A stretch of DNA of 39,676 nt from Pirellula sp. GTDB taxonomy: Bacteria > Planctomycetota > Planctomycetia > Pirellulales > Pirellulaceae. The stretch lies in the NCBI GenBank assembly GCA_021299695.1, contig JAJTEK010000048.1, positions 1-39,676 of the forward strand, given 5' to 3'. The position numbers and the translations under genes are program-made. How positions within the stretch are numbered: the first letter of the stretch is position 1; each line of letters opens with the position of its first letter. The notes beneath the pieces were generated by a model. The model was not told where the DNA came from, searched no databases, and worked only from the letters and a program-made list of their open reading frames with translations. Below, piece by piece: positions 25,262 through 33,302 of the stretch.

Positions 25262-25449
25262 CGTTCGACTCCTTCCTTGCAGTAGCATTCGTCCCTTTCG
25301 CATCCAGGGTCCCCAAAGTGTAATCGACTTCGCGTCGCGAAATCAACGCCGATTGGTGTAGTCATCCCGAGCCAAACTTGGTAGTTTCCTTCGAATGTAG
25401 ATGTTTGCGTTTCTTGCCAGCACCAGCGTTCCTCGACAGAATCGAACCG

Positions 25450-26304
25450 ATGTTCAAAGCCGTCCCCAAGGCAGCGATTCTCAGTATGGTAGGTCCCATG
25501 GCCCTGCTACTGGCCGGATATTTGGGTTGGCGCTTCTATGGCGCCAACGCCCTCGATACGACCTACTATGCCCTAAAGCAGGAAAACATCCACCTCAGCG
25601 ATCGTCCCACTTGGCTCCGCAGCGACGTGATCTCCGAGGTCTTCGAACAAAGCGGCTTGGATCGCATGAGCCTGCTCGATGACCAAACTTCGGCGGTCAT
25701 CGCCAAAGCCCTCGATAATCACCCCTGGGTCAAAAAAACACACCGTGTCCATCGCATGGCCGGCGGCCAAATCGTCATCAATGCCGAGTTTCGCCAACCT
25801 ATCGCTATGGTCCATTGCCAAGCTTCCCTCGAACAGGGATTCGAAGTACCTCCCGGATCCAACGATCAAGAGAGCTTCCTACCAGTCGATAGCGAAGGTG
25901 TGCTGCTGCCGACGAAAGACTTCTCCCAAGACGATATCCCAAACTACATGCTGATCTACGCTCAAAATATCCGAGCCTCAGACTACCCCCGAGTCGGGAT
26001 GACCCTGGCCGATCCCCAGATAGCCGAAGCGATCCTGTTGTGCCGATTCCTGGCTCCAATCCGCGCCCAAGGCATCGCAAAGCTATCGAGCATTTACGTT
26101 TACCCAAATGCCACTGGTAGCACCTCGCGTTGGAGACTCGAAATCACCACCCAAGGTGGCCCGCGAATCCTATGGGGAAGCGCACCGAGCCACGAAGCGA
26201 CCAACGAGCCGACGGCCAACACCAAACTCAAGCGTCTTGTCGAACTATCCCGCGATTCGACGAAATGGGCCCAAGCCGAACTCGACCTGACGACGAATCG
26301 CTAA
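25450..26304 (+). CDS. FtsQ-like membrane protein with POTRA domain
   Basis: 284 residues: short cytoplasmic tail, one membrane helix (about 8-30, AAILSMVGPMALLLAGYLGW), then a periplasmic POTRA-like module (about 45-120) with WLRSDVISEVFEQSGLD, IAKALDNHPWVKKTHRVHRMAGGQIVINAEFRQPIAMV, the characteristic strand-turn-strand ending of FtsQ/DivIB, and a further beta-rich domain (SEGVLLPTKDFSQDD, DYPRVGM). This is the FtsQ architecture; in other bacteria FtsQ bridges the FtsZ-based divisome and septal wall enzymes. No mur, ddl, ftsA or ftsZ gene is near. Start at 25450 gives the normal short tail; the 24-codon longer frame is unlikely. Divergent from the broken lpxD. Confidence 0.7.
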   Translation: MFKAVPKAAILSMVGPMALLLAGYLGWRFYGANALDTTYYALKQENIHLSDRPTWLRSDVISEVFEQSGLDRMSLLDDQTSAVIAKALDNHPWVKKTHRVHRMAGGQIVINAEFRQPIAMVHCQASLEQGFEVPPGSNDQESFLPVDSEGVLLPTKDFSQDDIPNYMLIYAQNIRASDYPRVGMTLADPQIAEAILLCRFLAPIRAQGIAKLSSIYVYPNATGSTSRWRLEITTQGGPRILWGSAPSHEATNEPTANTKLKRLVELSRDSTKWAQAELDLTTNR

Positions 26305-26371
26305 GGAATTCGGTATGATGCAAAGCACCCTTGGCAATTGCGTCAACCGATTCGACGACCTAGCGGACGAT

Positions 26372-26407
26372 AACGCAAGAAACGCAAGAAACGCAAGCAA
26401 CGCAAGA
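26372..26407. repeat. Four-unit 9-bp tandem repeat (AACGCAAGA)
   Basis: Copies at 26372, 26381, 26390 (last base C) and 26399. It fills most of the 111-base gap between the convergent FtsQ-like and DUF1573 genes. No spacer structure, so not CRISPR. Confidence 0.85.
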
Positions 26408-26415
26408 AAGTAGAA

Positions 26416-27450
26416 CTATCGCAAAACACGAGCAGAAACGCTCGTTTCGACCTCTTGGCCCAGACTCGTCAGGATCACCACCTTCTGCTGGATCTGCTCG
26501 GCTCCCTGGATCTGGCCGGGGGCCTGCTCCTCCTTGGGGCCGCCTCGGAATCGGAACGGCACTACATGCACGGTTTTCTCACCCGAAGGTGGCTGAAACT
26601 CGAAACGGGGATCCTCGCAAGTAATCCACTCGATCGAAAACGGCTTTTTGCCTTTGACGATAAACCGCTGCTGGCGTGTCTCTCCTTGCTTGATTTCCCC
26701 CATCGCAATGTTCTCAGGGGTCACGGTGATCGGAGGCCGAACCCTTCCCGATACCGGGATCGTAAACTCCCGGTTCTTCTCGTTCGTATCGTTGGTCAAG
26801 ATCACCACCTCGTCGATGATCTTGGAAGCCACCTGGGTGTCCTTCAAACTCACATGCATCCGGTAGGTCACGCCCTCGGGCTGGTACATGGGCGGATCGA
26901 GCCGGACTTCAAAGGCCTGAGCATTCCCTCGAACATCGACGATCTCAAGCCCCTTGCGACCCATAAACGACAAACGCACATCGACCGTTTTTTTCTCTCC
27001 GACCTCGACATCACCAAATTGGATCTCCCCAGGCTCGACCGAGACGTCCGTTCGGATCGTTCCGTTTACCGTCAATTGAACCTCGGCATAAAATGGCTTA
27101 TCGAATACCACCGTAATCACCGCGCTCTTGGTGCCGGTAAACGTCCGGGTGTTGAAACTCGCGACGATCTCACCCTTCTCCCAAGACTTCAGGGTCGTCT
27201 TGGTCGCCATCGGTGTGGTGCAACCACAACTGCTCCTTACACTCGCGATGTGGACGTCTTCCTCAAAGCTGTTTTCAAGCACAAATCGATGCTCGGCCTT
27301 GGCATTGCGACTGACACTACCAAAATCGTGATGCGATTGGCTAAAGAGCTTCTTGGCCCACTCCTGAGCCACAACGCTCGAATCGGAGCACAATCCAACG
27401 AGCAAACCGAGCAATCCGATGATAAAACAGACTCTGCGATTCGCTAGCAT
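26416..27450 (-). CDS. Secreted DUF1573 protein
   Basis: 344 residues. Signal peptide from MLANRRVCFIIGLLGLLVGL to about residue 29 (VVAQEW). Then Ig-like/MSP-type beta domains: the first is the DUF1573 signature HDFGSVSRNAKAEHRF...SSCGCTTP; two further domains start near GEIQFGDVEVGEKKTVDVRL and ENIAMGEIKQGETRQQRF, each with the same FGxVxxGE opening, so the protein is a tandem array of related modules. Planctomycetes carry many such exported proteins; a structural or binding role is likely but unproven. Start at 27450 is preferred to 27495 because the signal peptide then begins at the N-terminus. Its 3' end faces the FtsQ-like gene across the 9-bp repeat. Confidence 0.85.
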   Translation of the reverse strand: MLANRRVCFIIGLLGLLVGLCSDSSVVAQEWAKKLFSQSHHDFGSVSRNAKAEHRFVLENSFEEDVHIASVRSSCGCTTPMATKTTLKSWEKGEIVASFNTRTFTGTKSAVITVVFDKPFYAEVQLTVNGTIRTDVSVEPGEIQFGDVEVGEKKTVDVRLSFMGRKGLEIVDVRGNAQAFEVRLDPPMYQPEGVTYRMHVSLKDTQVASKIIDEVVILTNDTNEKNREFTIPVSGRVRPPITVTPENIAMGEIKQGETRQQRFIVKGKKPFSIEWITCEDPRFEFQPPSGEKTVHVVPFRFRGGPKEEQAPGQIQGAEQIQQKVVILTSLGQEVETSVSARVLR

Positions 27451-27596
27451 TTCGAATTGGAGAGGGTTAGTAGGTGGTTCGACGGAAGAGACCAACGCAG
27501 CATCTAGAGTATCGGCAAAGATTAACGATTAGTTCAACGATTCGGGCCGGCCAGGTTGAATGTGCTCGGAACTAGGGAGTGGAAGAGGAAGAAGGG

Positions 27597-27724
27597 AAAC
27601 ACAGAGGCACAGAGGACACCGAGAGGCGTACCCCGGTCAAACGATCAGAGAAATGCGGGTGATCCACTACCGAAACAGCCGGGATCCCCCCTTGCGTCTT
27701 TGCGTCTTTGCACCTTTGCGTTTA
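27597..27724. repeat. Palindromic intergenic element (ACAGAGGCACAGAGG...CTTTGCGTCTTTGCG)
   Basis: The left arm (27597-27626) has GGCACAGAGG-type units and the right arm (27690-27724) has CTTTGCG units; the arms are imperfect inverted copies. A related element is at 38306-38415. Such sequences are widespread between genes in planctomycetes and other bacteria and yield spurious small frames. Confidence 0.65.
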
Positions 27725-27733
27725 CTTCTCCTC

Positions 27734-28681
27734 TTAGCTTCGAACCTGGAAGAAGGTATCGAAGATCGCTTCGCCGATGTCGTTGAGTTTCGACTGAAAA
27801 TGATCGATGAATTCATGCAGTCCGTCATCCATGACCTCTTCGATGTCCAAAAATTCTAGCTCGGCCCGGAGTCGGCCAAGCAACTGCTCGGCGCGGTTGC
27901 TGTAGTTGCCTTGAGTCCCTCCGGTAATCTGAAGCAAGGACTTTTCGGCAAGCGAGATACAGAAACGCACTGCTCTCGGAAAGTCGCGATCGAGCAAGAG
28001 GAAGGCGGCAACTAAGTTGGGCGATAGCCGCCCGAATTTGCGACGGTACATCTCCAACGCGCTGGCGCTCTTGAGGAGCATTCCCCATTGGCTGATGTCG
28101 ACCGAGGTTCCGATGTCATCGACGCTCGGTAGAACCAAAAAGTACTTCACATCGAGAATCCGCGAGGTCTTGTCGGCCCGCTCGAGCATGGCTCCTAGCC
28201 GTCCAAAGTTCCACGCCTCGCCGTGGGACATCGTCCCGCTGACGACCCCTTCGATCAAGTGACCAAACTGACGGACCTTGGCAAAGAACTCGAACGGGGA
28301 CTCGACGGCTTGCGTGTCGTTCCTGCTCTCCCGCACGAAAAGGTAGAACTTATTGAGCTCCTCCCACATCGGGCTACTGAGCATCTCGCGACTCTGGCGT
28401 GCGTTCTCCCTGGCATACTGCAAGCATGATAGGATCGAGTTAGGATTGCTTTCGTCGAACGTCAAAAAGCGAATGACATCTTCCTGGGAAACCCTGGGGT
28501 AGTTTTCAAAGAACCCCTCTTGGTCGCCAGTCGTATAGATCAAGGCCTCCCATTGATGCGCCGCCTGCCCCCCCAGTCCGAGCGTTAGGTTCAAGGTAAC
28601 GTCGATGAATCGGGCGATGTTTTCGGCTCGCTCGGTGTATCGTCGCATCCAAAAAATCGAATCGGCTACTCGGGATAACAT
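27734..28681 (-). CDS. Alpha-E domain protein (DUF403)
   Basis: 315 residues, all-helical. The DUF403/alpha-E signature is clear from the first residues, MLSRVADSIFWMRRYTERAEN, followed by RFIDVTLNLTLGLGG, NFGRLGAMLERADKTSRILDVKYF and the last helices ending with FLDIEEVMDDGLHEFID. Alpha-E proteins occur almost always beside a circularly permuted ATP-grasp protein, as here (start 46 bases after that gene's stop). Comparative genomics (Iyer and colleagues' work on amide-ligase systems) links the pair to peptide or amide-bond formation, often with a transglutaminase-like protein and the proteasome-like protease Anbu, neither of which is in this window. Molecular role not established. Confidence 0.92.
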   Translation of the reverse strand: MLSRVADSIFWMRRYTERAENIARFIDVTLNLTLGLGGQAAHQWEALIYTTGDQEGFFENYPRVSQEDVIRFLTFDESNPNSILSCLQYARENARQSREMLSSPMWEELNKFYLFVRESRNDTQAVESPFEFFAKVRQFGHLIEGVVSGTMSHGEAWNFGRLGAMLERADKTSRILDVKYFLVLPSVDDIGTSVDISQWGMLLKSASALEMYRRKFGRLSPNLVAAFLLLDRDFPRAVRFCISLAEKSLLQITGGTQGNYSNRAEQLLGRLRAELEFLDIEEVMDDGLHEFIDHFQSKLNDIGEAIFDTFFQVRS

Positions 28682-28727
28682 CGAACCAGAACTTTCTGCC
28701 GAATCGCTTTGATAGGACGAAGGGGGA

Positions 28728-30170
28728 TCAACATGGCCGCATCACCCAAGTGTCTTTGCTGCCACCCCCTTGGGAGGAGTTGACCACCAGAGAGTCTTTG
28801 ACCAAGGCGACCCTGGTAAGCCCACCGGGTACAATGTAGATGTCTTCTCCGTAGAGGATGTAAGGCCGCAAATCCACGTGCCGCCCTTCGAGCGTATCGC
28901 CGCAAAGGGTGGGAACCGTGGATAGATCGAGCATCGGTTGAGCGACATAGTTCCTGGGATTGCTCAGGATCTGTTCGCGGCAGGTGGCAAGTTGCTCTCG
29001 CGTCGACTTGGGCCCCAAAACAATGCCATAACCCCCAGACTCATTGGCCGGCTTGATGACCAATTGGTCGATATGCTCCAAGACATATTGACGCTCCTTC
29101 GGGTCGGCGCACATGTAGGTCGGAACGTTGGGCAAGATGATGTTCTCACCGAGATAAAACTCGATCATCTTTGGAACATATGCATAGACGGCCTTGTCGT
29201 CAGCAACTCCTGTGCCCGGCGCGTTGACCAGTGCGACCCTGCCGTTGCGATAGACGTCCATCAGGCCGCGGATGCCGATCGTCGAGTCGGCCCGCAGGGT
29301 GCTCGGGTCGAGGAAGTCATCGTCGATGCGGCGGTAGATCACATCGACACGCTTGAGTCCCCTGGTCGTTCGCATCCAGACATAACCATCGTTGACGACC
29401 AAATCAGGGCCTTGGACCAACTCGACTCCCATCTGTTGGGCTAGAAAACAATGCTCGAAGTACGCTGAGTTGTAGACCCCGGGGGTTAACACGACCACAT
29501 TCGGATCCCGAGCAGAGGCCGGCGCCACATACTGGAGCATCTTCAAAAGCTGCTCCGGGTAGGTCTCGACGGGCAAGATGTTTCGTCCCTCGAAAAGCTG
29601 CGGAAATGTCCTCTTCATGACCTCGCGATTCTCGATGACGTACGAGACTCCCGAAGGGCATCGCAGGTTGTCTTCCAAGACATAGATTTGTCCGTCTCCA
29701 CTCCGGACCAAATCCGTTCCGGTGATATGACACCAAATGCCTCGCGATGGATTCATCCCATGCAACTGCTTGAGATAACCCTTGCTCGAGGCGATCATGT
29801 ACTCGGGCATGATCCCTTGGCGTACGATCTTCTGCTCGTGATACATGTCGTCGATGAACATGTTCAACGCGCGAATCCGCTGCTTGAGCCCCGTCTCGAT
29901 CATCCGCCACTCGGCTTCGTGAATGACCCTGGGAATCAAATCAAAGGGCCAGATCTTTTCCGTACCGGCCGCGTGCCCGTAGACATTGAACGTAATGCCC
30001 ATGTTCAGAAGTTCGTGGTCGGCCGCTCGCTGACGCTTCTGAAGCTCCCCGAGGGGCAATGACGCGAGTCGATCGGCTAAGAACTCAACCCCTTGGCGGG
30101 GTAATCCCTCTGGAGCGAACATCTCGTCGTAAAATCCGCGGCAATCGTAACGGGTGCTCAAGGGTTGCAA
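28728..30170 (-). CDS. Circularly permuted ATP-grasp protein (DUF404/DUF407, CP_ATPgrasp_2)
   Basis: 480 residues, cytoplasmic. Family landmarks: [22 protein letters not shown] at the start, [35 protein letters not shown], the nucleotide/metal-binding [45 protein letters not shown], and near the end [17 protein letters not shown] plus the arginine-rich [20 protein letters not shown] with [12 protein letters not shown]. The permuted arrangement places the usual ATP-grasp N-terminal elements late. It is predicted to ligate a carboxylate to an amine; substrate unknown. It is the first gene of a pair with the alpha-E gene. No ligand-binding or protease partner gene is seen nearby. Confidence 0.93.
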   Translation of the reverse strand: MQPLSTRYDCRGFYDEMFAPEGLPRQGVEFLADRLASLPLGELQKRQRAADHELLNMGITFNVYGHAAGTEKIWPFDLIPRVIHEAEWRMIETGLKQRIRALNMFIDDMYHEQKIVRQGIMPEYMIASSKGYLKQLHGMNPSRGIWCHITGTDLVRSGDGQIYVLEDNLRCPSGVSYVIENREVMKRTFPQLFEGRNILPVETYPEQLLKMLQYVAPASARDPNVVVLTPGVYNSAYFEHCFLAQQMGVELVQGPDLVVNDGYVWMRTTRGLKRVDVIYRRIDDDFLDPSTLRADSTIGIRGLMDVYRNGRVALVNAPGTGVADDKAVYAYVPKMIEFYLGENIILPNVPTYMCADPKERQYVLEHIDQLVIKPANESGGYGIVLGPKSTREQLATCREQILSNPRNYVAQPMLDLSTVPTLCGDTLEGRHVDLRPYILYGEDIYIVPGGLTRVALVKDSLVVNSSQGGGSKDTWVMRPC

Positions 30171-30441
30171 ACTGACGCTCCTGCCTTGGTGTGCGCAAAT
30201 AGGCTGCTAGTGGTTGGCACAAACTGCCCGTTTGTTTAGCAGTTCATGGACCCATACCGGATCGATCGGATAGTCGTCGACCACCGTATCCATCAAGTCT
30301 TTGCCTCAAGGAATGCAAGTCGACTGCAAACAAACCGAGCCAATGCCTTCAAAAGAAACTCAAGTGCAAATAATGCGCCAAAGCTCAGTGGTCTTGGACC
30401 AATTGCAGTCCATGGCGCACTGAGTCACCGATTGGCATCGT
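30171..30441. other. Intergenic region upstream of the ATP-grasp gene
   Basis: 270 bases between two minus-strand genes. It must hold the promoter of the ATP-grasp/alpha-E pair, but no strong -35/-10 pair, hairpin or small gene was identified. Confidence 0.3.
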
Positions 30442-31302
30442 TCAAACCGTCCGGGTGCCGATCGAATGCTTGAGCGAGTTTAGCAATTCGACGGCGTGCT
30501 GAATCTCGGCCTTCTGACGGTCGGGCTCCTGAGGGATTTCCCGCTCGATGGTCAACGGCCCGCTATATCCGATCTCCTTGAGCGTCTGGAGGTACAGCCC
30601 GATATCGACTTGGCCTTTGCCCAATGGGACTTCTGCGCCCCAGGTTTGCCCTGGCAGATCGCTCCAGGTTGCATCCTTGCAGTGAACGCTGCGAACATAC
30701 TTGCCGACTTTGCGCAACGCCTCGATGGGTTGCCCGGTGCCGTAGAGGATCATGTTCGCAGGATCGAAGTTGATAAACAGATTCGATCGCTGGGTATCAG
30801 CGATGAATCCAAGAAGCGCGTCGGCCGTTTCTTGGCCGGTCTCTAAGTGGATCGCCTGCTCGTTCTTGGCTGCATGATCGCACAGAGTGCGTGTGACTTC
30901 GACAACATCGGCGTAATCCTTGCTCTTGGTGTCGTGGGGCACGACGCCGATATGCAGACCGACGACGTCACAACCAAGAAGCCTTGCGAAATCGGCGATT
31001 TCTTTCATCTCCTTGAGTCTCGCTGCGCGTGTCTCGGGTGGCACCAAGCCGATGGTGCGTTCGACCGTCGGGATATCCGCATAGCTCTCGCCATCGAATC
31101 CTCCGAAGACACAAGTCAGTTCGATCCCGTACTGATCGAGTTTCTTGAGGAAGGCTTCGGCCGCCGATGGAGTTCGTCCGGAGGCATGAGGTGTGTGGAG
31201 TTGGATCGAAGGGATGCCCAGTTCACGGGCGACCTCCAAATGAACTCCGAGCCCCGCATCAATGCTTGTAAAAACGCCTATGGACCAAGGTGCTAAAGGC
31301 AT
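30442..31302 (-). CDS. Sugar phosphate isomerase/epimerase-like TIM barrel
   Basis: Xylose-isomerase-like/AP-endonuclease-2 superfamily, 286 residues, no signal peptide, so cytoplasmic. Seen: strand-1 SIGVFTSIDAGLGVHLEVARELG, VVGLHIGVVPHD, the metal-binding Glu in AIHLETGQETADALL, LFINFDPANMILYG (Asp/Asn), RSVHCKDATW (His) and the last barrel Glu in GPLTIEREIP, i.e. the His/Glu/Asp set expected for a divalent-metal epimerase. Planctomycetes have many copies, usually in sugar acid or inositol catabolism. No other catabolic gene lies beside it, so the substrate is unknown. A TPR gene is upstream on the same strand. Confidence 0.87.
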   Translation of the reverse strand: MPLAPWSIGVFTSIDAGLGVHLEVARELGIPSIQLHTPHASGRTPSAAEAFLKKLDQYGIELTCVFGGFDGESYADIPTVERTIGLVPPETRAARLKEMKEIADFARLLGCDVVGLHIGVVPHDTKSKDYADVVEVTRTLCDHAAKNEQAIHLETGQETADALLGFIADTQRSNLFINFDPANMILYGTGQPIEALRKVGKYVRSVHCKDATWSDLPGQTWGAEVPLGKGQVDIGLYLQTLKEIGYSGPLTIEREIPQEPDRQKAEIQHAVELLNSLKHSIGTRTV

Positions 31303-31398
31303 GAACGTAACCTTTCAAGAACGGACTAGTTGGAAGCTTCAGTAAGTGCGAGAAGTGCGAGATCCGACAGCGCCACGGCGCTGCCAATCTTAGAGCTT

Positions 31399-31725
31399 TT
31401 AGAGCATGCGGGATCTGGCCATCGCATCCTCGGCCATACGGATGAAACTTGTATCGCCAGTGCCCGCATAAGCCCTCTGATAGGTGACGCTCAAAAGGGT
31501 AAAGTTAAAAGACTCGGTCGGCTCGATCTGGCATGCCTTCTCTGCATGAGCGACGGCCAACGAATGCTCCCCTAGACTCGTAAAGACTCGAGCCAAGGCC
31601 AAGTGACTCAAAACATGCTCTGGGGATTCCTCCAGAATTCCCAAGAGCAAATCCCGAGCTTCTTCGTTCTTCCCAGCATCCTTGAGCTTCTCGGCTTGGC
31701 TGTAACGTTCATTCACGGTGCTCAT
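31399..31725 (-). CDS. Small TPR-repeat protein
   Basis: 108 residues from MSTVNERYSQAEKLKDAGKNEEAR. At least two TPR units are visible: AEKLKDAGKNEEARDLLLGILEESPEH and LSHLALARVFTSLGEHSLAVAHAEKACQIEP, followed by a helical hairpin ending in AMARSRML. ATG 31725 is preceded by AAAGGG at 4-5 bases, supporting this start over one 14 codons earlier. Cytoplasmic adaptor by prediction; partner unknown. It lies 96 bases upstream of the isomerase-like gene, with a perfect 7-base hairpin (CAGCGCC/GGCGCTG, 31368-31383) in the gap. Confidence 0.8.
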   Translation of the reverse strand: MSTVNERYSQAEKLKDAGKNEEARDLLLGILEESPEHVLSHLALARVFTSLGEHSLAVAHAEKACQIEPTESFNFTLLSVTYQRAYAGTGDTSFIRMAEDAMARSRML

Positions 31726-32006
31726 GCGGCCCTTTAATTCGTTGGATCCATAGGTTTCACCAAGCAATCGGTTCGGGACTCCCCCTCCGATCGCCTCTGC
31801 GGGTGATCGATGTCGCTCCGTAATTGTAACGTGTTTGGAACCCTTTGGGGAACGGGATTTGAGCCTAGTGACAGGGTTTCACTATGGCGATCCCTAACCA
31901 AGTCGGTAATATTTTCCGATTGAAAGGGACAGCCTTAGCCCTTTGATACACCCTCGATCCTCCCTTTGGATCGCAACCCCTCTAAAAAACCTAGGACCTA
32001 CCCTCG

Positions 32007-32726
32007 ATGGAAATCTGGCCTGCAATCGATCTGCTAGGTGGCAACTGCGTTCGGCTACGGCAAGGAGATTACTCCCGCAATACCATCTTCAGCCAGAATC
32101 CTGGACAAGTCGCCCAAGAATGGTTCGATGCCGGCGCTACACTGCTCCATTGTGTCGATCTAGATGGTGCCAAATCCGGTAGCATCGTCAACCAACAGGC
32201 GATCCGAGAGATCCTCCTGGCCGCCCAAGGTAGGACCGTCCAGCTCGGCGGCGGAGTTCGCACCGAAGCGACCATTCGACGACTCTTGGATCTCGGACTC
32301 TCGCGCCTCGTCGTCGGTACGGCCGCCCTGCGCGACCCAAAGTGGTTTGCCGCAATGTGTAAGGAATTCCCAGATCGTTTGGTCCTAGGACTCGACGCCA
32401 AGGATGGAATGGTCGCAACCGAAGGTTGGCTCGATGTCTCCAAAACCCCAGCCTCGGTCCTGATCGAACAAGTCGCCCAGTGGACTGAGCATTGCGCAGC
32501 GATCGTCTATACCGACATCGATAAAGACGGCATGATGGAAGGCCCTAATTTCCAGGCCCTCTCACAGATCCAACAAATCTCGCCGTTTCCCGTCATCGCC
32601 TCCGGAGGGGTCACGACACTCCAAGATGTTCAAAAGCTCGTCGACCAAAAGACCCATGGAGCCATCATCGGACGCGCCCTGTACGAAGGAACCATCCACC
32701 TCAAAGAGGCTCTTAGGATTAGCTAA
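32007..32726 (+). CDS. hisA: HisA, ProFAR isomerase
   Basis: Histidine biosynthesis: Amadori isomerisation of ProFAR to PRFAR. 239 residues, normal length. Seen: catalytic Asp8 in PAIDLLGG, RLRQGDY phosphate-loop region, QLGGGVRTEATI (first phosphate-binding half), VVGTAALRDP, Asp130 in LGLDAKDG, YTDIDKDGMMEGPN (acid/base region with Asp170) and the second phosphate site IASGGVTTLQD. No other his gene adjoins, so the pathway is dispersed. glnB follows 200 bases downstream on the same strand. Confidence 0.94.
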   Translation: MEIWPAIDLLGGNCVRLRQGDYSRNTIFSQNPGQVAQEWFDAGATLLHCVDLDGAKSGSIVNQQAIREILLAAQGRTVQLGGGVRTEATIRRLLDLGLSRLVVGTAALRDPKWFAAMCKEFPDRLVLGLDAKDGMVATEGWLDVSKTPASVLIEQVAQWTEHCAAIVYTDIDKDGMMEGPNFQALSQIQQISPFPVIASGGVTTLQDVQKLVDQKTHGAIIGRALYEGTIHLKEALRIS

Positions 32727-32881
32727 TTCGATACTCCGAAAAACAATTTTCGTCATCCATCCTCGTAGGCTTGTTTCTGCGATTCGTTGCACGCTACACT
32801 TACGGCATAAGTGTTCGTTTGGCACTTAGTGGGAGTGCAGTTTCTGCACAGGCGGTCCCGCGTTTTTTCCAATGGGAGACC

Positions 32882-32899
32882 CCCCCGTTTGCTCGGGGG
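32882..32899 (+). other. GC-rich hairpin in the glnB leader
   Basis: Six-base stem CCCCCG/CGGGGG with loop TTTGCT, ending 27 bases before the glnB start and 13 bases before its GGAG. No T-run follows, so an attenuator or mRNA-stability structure is as likely as a terminator for the upstream hisA transcript. Confidence 0.4.
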
Positions 32900-32902
32900 T
32901 GA

Positions 32903-33265
<363 letters not shown>

Positions 33266-33302
33266 ACGAAGCTTGGTCCTCTAAAGATTCGTCGAAATAG
33301 AC

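Noticed and set aside
26372-26407. CRISPR-like array
   Set aside because: Units are 9 bases and contiguous with no spacers; no cas genes.
26455-27447. 330-codon open frame on the plus strand opposite the DUF1573 gene
   Set aside because: The minus strand has a clear signal peptide and DUF1573 motifs; the plus frame has no recognisable motif and is the kind of long antisense frame expected in GC-rich coding DNA.
32815-32850. Possible sigma-54 promoter (TGGCAC...TGCA) before glnB
   Set aside because: The GG and GC elements are 14 bases apart instead of the required 10.
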